A stretch of DNA of 64,000 bases from positions 1 through 64,000 of the forward strand of contig NZ_BAVZ01000014.1 in assembly GCF_000576305.1 (NCBI RefSeq), written 5' to 3'. Under the pieces are notes generated by a model. It saw nothing but the letters and a program-made list of their open reading frames with translations, made no database searches and was not told the DNA's origin. Position numbers and translations under genes: made by a program. Within the stretch, counting starts at the first letter, position 1. The number at the start of each line of letters is the position of its first letter. The stretch comes from Paenibacillus pini JCM 16418 (lineage in GTDB: Bacteria; Bacillota; Bacilli; Paenibacillales; Paenibacillaceae). Below, piece by piece: positions 58,410-64,000 of this stretch.

Positions 58410-58871
58410 TTGAGCACAACGAAGATTAAAGATATTGTAGAAGAAATGGTACAGCCCTATATGGAGGAACATAACTTCGAACTGGTTGATGTGGAATACG
58501 TAAAGGAAGGTAGTAATTACTTCCTCCGTGTTTTTGTCGATAAGGATGGCGGCATCGATATTGATGACTGCGGCATGATCAGTGAATACCTGAGTGAGAA
58601 ACTGGATAACAATGATCCGATTCCCACCGCTTATTTTTTGGAAGTATCTTCGCCGGGGGCAGAACGTCCGCTCAAGAAGAGTGAAGACGTTGCAAAGGCT
58701 GTCGGTAAAGATGTTTATATTACGGTATACGAGGCGCTAGATGGTCTGAAAGAATTTGAAGGCCGGCTTCTTTCGTTTGAGAATGAAGAGCTTTTAATCG
58801 CAGCAGGCAAGAAGCAATACCGCATTCCGTATGACAAAGTTGCCAGCGCTAGACTGGCCATTGTTTTTTAA
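58410..58871 (+). CDS. rimP: Ribosome maturation factor RimP
   Basis: The 153-residue protein has the RimP N-terminal domain (FELVDVEYVKEGSNYFLRVFVDKDGGIDIDDC, YFLEVSSPGAERPLK) and a C-terminal SH3-like domain. It assists 30S assembly. The TTG at 58410 with TTGGAGGT 8 bases upstream is preferred; the frame is open to 58347, but that part overlaps the leader hairpin. It is the first gene of the nusA-infB operon. Confidence 0.95.
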   Translation: MSTTKIKDIVEEMVQPYMEEHNFELVDVEYVKEGSNYFLRVFVDKDGGIDIDDCGMISEYLSEKLDNNDPIPTAYFLEVSSPGAERPLKKSEDVAKAVGKDVYITVYEALDGLKEFEGRLLSFENEELLIAAGKKQYRIPYDKVASARLAIVF

Positions 58872-58904
58872 AGACATTCTAATGAAAGGGGGAACTGAAT
58901 TCCA

Positions 58905-60002
58905 ATGAGTATGGAATTTATTGAAGCAATGAATGAGTTGGAAAGAGAAAAGGGAATTAGCAAGGATATCCTTTTTGAAGCTATTGAAGCTGCTCTGATT
59001 TCCAGCTACAAACGTAATTTTAATACAGCACAGAATGTAAGAGTTGATATGAATCGTAACACAGGGGTTATTAAAGTATATGCCCGTAAACTGATTGTTG
59101 AGGAAGTGTTAGATCCCCGCACTGAAATTCTGCTTGCTGCTGCAAGAGAAATTAACCCTCACTTTCAACTAGAAGATATTGCTGAAATTGAAGTGACGCC
59201 TCGTGATTTTGGACGGATTGCCGCACAAACGGCAAAACAGGTTGTTACTCAACGTATCCGTGAAGCAGAGCGTGGGTTGATCTATAACGCTTTTGTTGAT
59301 AAAGAGGAAGATATCGTAACAGGTACCGTCCAGCGCCAGGATCCACGTAACTTTTACATTGATTTAGGTAAAATCGAAGCTGCTCTTCCGCAGAACGAAC
59401 TTATGCCTAATGAGAAATTCAAACATGGCGATCGTATCAAAGCATATATCACCAAGGTTGAGAACACGACTAAAGGTCCTCAAATTATGCTGTCACGTAC
59501 CCATCCGGGTCTTCTCAAACGTCTGTTTGAGCTAGAAGTGCCTGAAATTTTTGACGGAGTTGTTGAGATTCGTTCAGTTGCTCGTGAAGCTGGTTTCCGT
59601 TCGAAGATTGCAGTGCATTCCCGTAATGCGGAAGTTGATCCTGTAGGCTCATGCGTCGGACCCCGTGGTATGCGGGTACAAACCATCGTTAATGAACTTC
59701 GTGGTGAGAAAATCGACATCGTTCGTTATTCAGATCAGGTGGAGGAATATGTTGCGAATGCATTAAGTCCTTCTAAAGTTCTTGAGGTGTTGGTTTTTGA
59801 AGATGAGAAGATGGCGCGCGTGATCGTGCCGGATTATCAACTATCGCTCGCTATTGGTATCAAAGGGCAAAATGCGCGTCTTGCTGCTAAGCTGACCGGA
59901 TGGAAGATCGACATTAAGAGCGAGAGCCAGGCGGAACAGGAATTCGGCAGACCGAAAACATCCTCGGGTGAAATGCATCAAGATTCCGTTACCGTCGATT
60001 AA
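58905..60002 (+). CDS. nusA: Transcription termination/antitermination factor NusA
   Basis: The 365-residue protein has the N-terminal RNA-polymerase-binding domain (about 1-125), an S1 domain (about 135-200: [23 protein letters not shown]), KH1 and KH2 ([45 protein letters not shown]). It has no C-terminal acidic repeats, as usual for Bacillota. It modulates pausing and termination. AAAGGGGG precedes the ATG. Confidence 0.98.
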   Translation: MSMEFIEAMNELEREKGISKDILFEAIEAALISSYKRNFNTAQNVRVDMNRNTGVIKVYARKLIVEEVLDPRTEILLAAAREINPHFQLEDIAEIEVTPRDFGRIAAQTAKQVVTQRIREAERGLIYNAFVDKEEDIVTGTVQRQDPRNFYIDLGKIEAALPQNELMPNEKFKHGDRIKAYITKVENTTKGPQIMLSRTHPGLLKRLFELEVPEIFDGVVEIRSVAREAGFRSKIAVHSRNAEVDPVGSCVGPRGMRVQTIVNELRGEKIDIVRYSDQVEEYVANALSPSKVLEVLVFEDEKMARVIVPDYQLSLAIGIKGQNARLAAKLTGWKIDIKSESQAEQEFGRPKTSSGEMHQDSVTVD

Positions 60003-60026
60003 TTTAAACAGGACGGGGGTCGCGGT

Positions 60027-60335
60027 TTGAAACAAAGAAAAGTACCGCTACGCAAATGCGTGGCATGCCAAGAAATGATGCCTAAGAAAGAACTGATTCG
60101 TATCGTTAAGACGCCTGAAGATGAAGTGCTAATTGACCTGACTGGCAAGAAGTCTGGAAGAGGAGCCTACCTATGTGGTAAAGTTTCCTGCTTTAAGCTA
60201 GCACAGAAGAATAAGTCGCTCGATCGGGCATTGAAGCATCATGTGAAGCCAGAAATTTATGAGCAACTCGCTGAGGATTTCACTTCTGTTGAGAATGAAT
60301 TTCTTGCAGTCAAGGAACAATCCAGTGATGAATAA
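60027..60335 (+). CDS. rnpM: YlxR family RNA-binding protein (RnpM)
   Basis: The 102-residue DUF448 protein has KVPLRKCVACQEMMPKKELIRIVKTPE and SGRGAYLCGKVSCFKLAQKNKSLDRAL. The family binds RNA; the B. subtilis member was reported to modulate RNase P. TTG start. The end overlaps ylxQ by 8 bases, so the two are coupled. Confidence 0.93.
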   Translation: MKQRKVPLRKCVACQEMMPKKELIRIVKTPEDEVLIDLTGKKSGRGAYLCGKVSCFKLAQKNKSLDRALKHHVKPEIYEQLAEDFTSVENEFLAVKEQSSDE

Positions 60336-60651
60336 AGCACTGTCTCGTCTCGGTCTTGCCATGCGAGCGGGAAAAATAGTCACAGGTGACGAAATCGTGC
60401 TAAAGTCCATACGGTCTTCTCAAGCTAAACTAGTCATACTGGCGGGTGACGCCTCAGCAAATACACAGAAAAAGTTTCGCGATAAATGCGGAACATACAA
60501 CATCCCTCTGGTGATCGGATTTGACCGGGAAAGTTTGGGCACAAGCATAGGTAAGCCGGAACGCGTTGTGCTCGCGATTACGGATCAAGGGTTCGCGGAA
60601 ATGATCTCCAAGTCTTTGGAGATAATGACGGAGGTGGAGTATATTGAGTAA
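60328..60651 (+). CDS. ylxQ: L7Ae/L30e/S12e-family protein YlxQ
   Basis: The 107-residue protein has the L7Ae-like fold ([47 protein letters not shown]). Family members bind kink-turn-type RNA, but the target of YlxQ is not settled. ATG 60328 (MNKALSRLG) is chosen with AAGGA about 11 bases upstream; the frame is open to 60259 inside rnpM. The end overlaps infB by 8 bases. Confidence 0.92.
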   Translation: MNKALSRLGLAMRAGKIVTGDEIVLKSIRSSQAKLVILAGDASANTQKKFRDKCGTYNIPLVIGFDRESLGTSIGKPERVVLAITDQGFAEMISKSLEIMTEVEYIE

Positions 60652-63346
60652 ACAAGACAGTAAAGAAAAACTGCGCGTGTACGAATATGCCAAATCACTA
60701 AATATGAGCAGTAAAGAAATTATAACCATCATGAAGAGACTCGATATTCCTGTGAACAATCATATGAGCGTCATGGAGAATGGTACAGTCACTAAAGTGG
60801 AACAATTTTTTAAAGATATCAAGTCAAATGCGGCAGCAAAACGGGAAAGTGGAGATAACAAACCAGTTACTTCTGCTCCCAATGTTCAAAAAGACACGAG
60901 TGTCGTGAGAAACCTGGGTACCGGTTCATCCGGTCAGCCGCAATCCCAAAAACAACAGGAAAAGCAGGTAGGTATGAATAATAATACGAATAACACCACA
61001 CAATCCGGGTCACAAAGACCCCAGGGCGGGCAAGATTCCCGCAGACCAAGCTCTCAACAAAGTTCATCTTCCACTAGTCGTCCTCAAGGACAATCTAGCG
61101 GTCAAGGTAATCGTCCGCAGGGACAATCCTCTGGACAAGGTAACCGTACTCAAGGTAGTACTTACCAAGGTAATAACCCACGTCCTCAAGGACAACAAAG
61201 TGGAGGTCAAGGTAACCGCACGCAAGGAAGTTCTTCGCAAGGCGGATATACCTCCCGTCCATCAAGTTCACCTTCACAAGGTGGAGGACAAAGCCGTCCT
61301 CAAGGGTCACAAGGAGCGGGTGCTGGTCAACGTTCGTCCAGCGGCACTTCTTCCCGTCCACCGCAAAATCGTAGTGGATTCCAATCAGGTCAACCAAGTG
61401 GTGGTGGAGATAGTTTCTCCAAGCCAGGTGAGAACAGAGGCGGAAACAACAATAAGAGCCGTGGAAGCAATAACGGTTCGAAACGTTTTGATGATAACAA
61501 ATCAGGTAACTTTAGAAACAACAATCGTGGCGGACGTAACAACGGCCGTGGAAGAGGACAGAATCAGCCTCCGCGAGAGAAAATTGACAACACACCTAAG
61601 AAAATCATTGTTCGTGGCGTAATGACGGTTGGTGAAACCGCTAAATTGCTACACAAGGATGCTTCTGAAGTGATTAAGAAACTGATTTCGATGGGTGTTA
61701 TGGCAACCATTAATCAGGAGCTTGATATGGATACGATTCTTCTGCTTGCCGGCGAGTTCGGTGTTGAAGTAGAAGTGAAAATTGTACTTGAAGATGATCG
61801 TTTTGAAACGGTTGAAGAGAGCGACGATGATAAAGATTTGAAATCCCGTCCTCCGGTTGTTACCATTATGGGTCACGTTGATCATGGTAAAACAACACTT
61901 CTGGATGCAATTCGTTCTACCAATGTAACGGGTGGCGAAGCAGGCGGTATCACACAGCATATTGGTGCATATCAAGTTGAGATTAACCATAAGAAAATCA
62001 CATTCCTTGATACTCCAGGTCACGAAGCATTTACAGCTATGCGTGCACGCGGAGCACAAGTTACGGATATTACGATTATTGTGGTTGCAGCTGATGATGG
62101 TGTTATGCCACAAACGGTTGAAGCAATTAACCATGCTAAGGCTGCAGAATTACCAATCATTGTAGCTGTTAACAAAATTGATAAGCCAGATGCTAACCCT
62201 GATAAAGTGAAACAAGAGTTAACTGAGTATGGTCTTGTTCCTGAAGAATGGGGCGGCGATACAATCTTCGTAAATGTATCAGCTAAACAAAGAATGGGTC
62301 TGGAAGAACTACTTGAAATGATCCTTCTCGTAGCTGAAATGAACGAATATAAAGCAAATCCTGATAAACGTGCTCGTGCAACGGTTATCGAAGCTGAGCT
62401 GGACAAAGGACGTGGACCAGTAGCACGTATTCTCGTGCAACATGGTACGCTCAAAGTCGGTGATGCATTTGTTGCAGGTAACTGCTTCGGTCGTATTCGC
62501 GCCATGGTAAGTGATAAAGGCCGTCGTCTTAAGGAAGCTGGACCTTCGACACCTGTTGAAATTACAGGTTTGACTGAGGTTCCTCAAGCGGGTGATCCGT
62601 TCATGGTGTTTGAAGATGAGCGTAAAGCACGTTCCATCGCTGACAAACGTTCCATTACGCAGCGACAATCGGATCTGGGTGTTAACGTACGTGTTACACT
62701 GGATGATCTGTTCCAGCATATTAAAGATGGCGAAATTAAAGATCTGAATGTGATTATTAAAGGTGACGTTCAAGGTTCGGTTGAAGCTCTTAAGGGTTCA
62801 CTTAGCAAAATCGAAGTTGAAGGCGTTCGCGTTAAGATCATTCATAGTGGTGCAGGTGCCATTACGGAATCGGACATTATTCTCGCAGCAGCATCCAATG
62901 CGATTGTTATCGGATTTAACGTTCGTCCTGATCCTCAAGCTGGAGCAACGGCTGAGCAAGAGAAGGTTGATATCCGTTTGCACCGCGTAATTTATAACGC
63001 AATCGAAGAAATTGAGCAAGCCATGAAGGGTATGCTTGATCCAGTATTTAAAGAAGTGGTTATCGGCCACGCAGAAGTACGTAACATTTTCAAAATCAGT
63101 AAAGTCGGTACCATTTGCGGTTGTATGGTTACATCAGGCAAAATTGCGCGTAATGCGGAAGTTCGCTTGATCCGTCAAGGTATTGTCATTCATGAAGGTA
63201 AGATCGATACTCTCAAACGTTTCAAAGATGATGCTAAAGAAGTGGCGCAAGGTTATGAATGCGGTATTACTTTGGAAAGCTATAATGACGTCAGAGAACT
63301 CGACGTTATTGAAGCGTTCATCATGGAAACGGTGGAGCGCAAGTAG
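60644..63346 (+). CDS. infB: Translation initiation factor IF-2
   Basis: The 900-residue GTPase has IF2_N domains at residues 5-55 and about 325-375, separated by a long Gly/Gln/Arg/Ser/Asn-rich linker (about 80-315) with repeated [15 protein letters not shown] units. The G domain follows with [15 protein letters not shown] (about 409), [14 protein letters not shown], and domains II-IV. It places initiator tRNA on the 30S subunit. TTG start with GGAGGTGGAG upstream. The B. subtilis ylxP gene found between infB and rbfA is absent. Confidence 0.98.
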   Translation: MSKQDSKEKLRVYEYAKSLNMSSKEIITIMKRLDIPVNNHMSVMENGTVTKVEQFFKDIKSNAAAKRESGDNKPVTSAPNVQKDTSVVRNLGTGSSGQPQSQKQQEKQVGMNNNTNNTTQSGSQRPQGGQDSRRPSSQQSSSSTSRPQGQSSGQGNRPQGQSSGQGNRTQGSTYQGNNPRPQGQQSGGQGNRTQGSSSQGGYTSRPSSSPSQGGGQSRPQGSQGAGAGQRSSSGTSSRPPQNRSGFQSGQPSGGGDSFSKPGENRGGNNNKSRGSNNGSKRFDDNKSGNFRNNNRGGRNNGRGRGQNQPPREKIDNTPKKIIVRGVMTVGETAKLLHKDASEVIKKLISMGVMATINQELDMDTILLLAGEFGVEVEVKIVLEDDRFETVEESDDDKDLKSRPPVVTIMGHVDHGKTTLLDAIRSTNVTGGEAGGITQHIGAYQVEINHKKITFLDTPGHEAFTAMRARGAQVTDITIIVVAADDGVMPQTVEAINHAKAAELPIIVAVNKIDKPDANPDKVKQELTEYGLVPEEWGGDTIFVNVSAKQRMGLEELLEMILLVAEMNEYKANPDKRARATVIEAELDKGRGPVARILVQHGTLKVGDAFVAGNCFGRIRAMVSDKGRRLKEAGPSTPVEITGLTEVPQAGDPFMVFEDERKARSIADKRSITQRQSDLGVNVRVTLDDLFQHIKDGEIKDLNVIIKGDVQGSVEALKGSLSKIEVEGVRVKIIHSGAGAITESDIILAAASNAIVIGFNVRPDPQAGATAEQEKVDIRLHRVIYNAIEEIEQAMKGMLDPVFKEVVIGHAEVRNIFKISKVGTICGCMVTSGKIARNAEVRLIRQGIVIHEGKIDTLKRFKDDAKEVAQGYECGITLESYNDVRELDVIEAFIMETVERK

Positions 63347-63360
63347 AGAGGTGAAATTGC

Positions 63361-63714
63361 ATGGCTAAAATACGGACTGGACGTGTTGGAGAGCAGATTA
63401 AGAAAGAACTGAGCCAGCTGATCCAAAGTGAACTAAAAGATCCACGCATCGGTTTTCTTACGATAACAGGTGTTGAAGTAACTAACGATCTCTCCCAGGC
63501 TAAGATTTACATTAGCGTACTGGGGGATGTGGAACAGAAAGAGAATTCGCTCAAAGCGCTTGATAAAGCTAATGGGTTTCTCCGTTCTGAGTTAGGAAAG
63601 AGAATTCGTTTGCGTCATACGCCTGTGTTGATTTTCAAATTTGATGAGTCCGTAGCTTACGGTAGTCATATTGAGAAATTGCTCGGCGAGATTAGCAAGG
63701 ATGATACGAATTAA
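63361..63714 (+). CDS. rbfA: Ribosome-binding factor A
   Basis: The 117-residue KH-fold factor needed for 30S maturation and 16S rRNA 5' processing shows [48 protein letters not shown] and [33 protein letters not shown] precedes the ATG; it lies 14 bases after infB. Confidence 0.98.
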   Translation: MAKIRTGRVGEQIKKELSQLIQSELKDPRIGFLTITGVEVTNDLSQAKIYISVLGDVEQKENSLKALDKANGFLRSELGKRIRLRHTPVLIFKFDESVAYGSHIEKLLGEISKDDTN

Positions 63715-63740
63715 AGTATGTTTTATAAAAGGAGACTGTA

Positions 63741-64000
63741 ATGCAGACCTATGAACAATCGCTTGAGCAGGCTAAGCAATTTCTGCTGGAACACGATGAC
63801 TTCTTAGTAGTGTCGCATATTCAGCCCGACGGAGATGCAGTCAGTTCCACGGTAGCCGTGGGCTGGCTTCTCTCATGTTTAGGGAAGAAATTTACACTGA
63901 TTAATGAGGGTTCAATTCCGGAGCGTATGCAATTTTTGCTTATGTCAGATCAAATTGTGAATATGGAACAGAATCCGCTTGAACGTACATTTCAGCATGT
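63741..64000 (+). CDS. nrnA: NrnA-like DHH-family phosphoesterase, 5' part (cut by window end)
   Basis: The frame opens at ATG 63741 after AAAGGAGACTG and stays open to the window end (about 86 residues). It reads MQTYEQSLEQAKQFLLEHDDF, then SHIQPDGDAVSSTVAVGWLL, the first metal-binding DGDA motif of the DHH/DHHA1 family. NrnA degrades nanoRNA and pAp or c-di-AMP breakdown products. The same gene follows rbfA in B. subtilis and many Bacillota. The rest lies outside the window. Confidence 0.88.
   Translation, partial: MQTYEQSLEQAKQFLLEHDDFLVVSHIQPDGDAVSSTVAVGWLLSCLGKKFTLINEGSIPERMQFLLMSDQIVNMEQNPLERTFQH

Noticed and set aside
61080..61270. Short tandem repeats within infB as a CRISPR or minisatellite
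   Set aside because: The repeats are imperfect, in frame and encode the Gly/Gln/Arg linker of IF-2; no spacers.

Overview
The window is chromosomal core sequence from a motile, low-to-moderate-GC Gram-positive bacterium of the Bacillota, most likely Paenibacillus or a close relative. The basis is gene order matching the Bacillus subtilis ylqG-to-rbfA chromosome segment, a PolC-type replicative polymerase, a FliY/CheC/CheD-type motility system, heavy use of TTG/GTG starts with strong purine-rich Shine-Dalgarno sites, and protein sequences that read as Paenibacillaceae. I see no rRNA, tRNA, CRISPR array, insertion sequence, prophage or attachment site, and no sign of recent gene transfer.

Layout. 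(1) 1-7.4 kb: the end of a FliK-like gene (ylqG), a stand-alone FlhB C-terminal-like gene (ylqH), a YraN nuclease-fold gene, comM/yifB on the minus strand, an OhrR/MarR-type regulator, sucCD and dprA. (2) 7.4-12.9 kb: topA, trmFO, hslV and hslU. (3) 13.3-44.7 kb: one very long fla/che operon, flgB to sigD and swrB. It encodes rod, MS ring, switch, export apparatus, hook, hook-length control, stator-associated and chemotaxis proteins, and ends in a few poorly characterised small genes plus a FapA-family gene. (4) 44.8-50.7 kb: rpsB, tsf, pyrH, frr, uppS, cdsA and dxr, covering translation, nucleotide, isoprenoid and phospholipid synthesis. The first three units are separated by clear intrinsic terminators. 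(5) 50.9-58.2 kb: rseP, proS (the short archaeal/eukaryotic-type form) and polC. (6) 58.3-64 kb: the rimP-nusA-rnpM-ylxQ-infB-rbfA operon, with a strong promoter and a perfect leader hairpin, and the start of an nrnA-like DHH phosphoesterase gene cut by the window edge.

The most important observation for anyone using this annotation is that eight genes are broken by a frame change, and every one is explained by the loss of a single base: comM, hslU, fliY, flhF, two small flagellar-operon genes, cdsA and polC. Adding one base restores proteins of normal family length (for example PolC 1438 aa, HslU 468 aa, CdsA 266 aa). Because polC and cdsA are essential, these are much more likely base-calling errors in the assembly than real pseudogenes. 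I therefore annotate them as whole CDSs.

I found no convincing previously undescribed system. The better leads are the rpsB and rimP-nusA leader structures, a sigma-D-like promoter match after dxr, an intercistronic hairpin in the fla/che operon, the N-terminus of HslV, the separate FliK-like/FlhB-C-like pair, and two small flagellar-operon proteins whose true C-termini appear only after frame correction.
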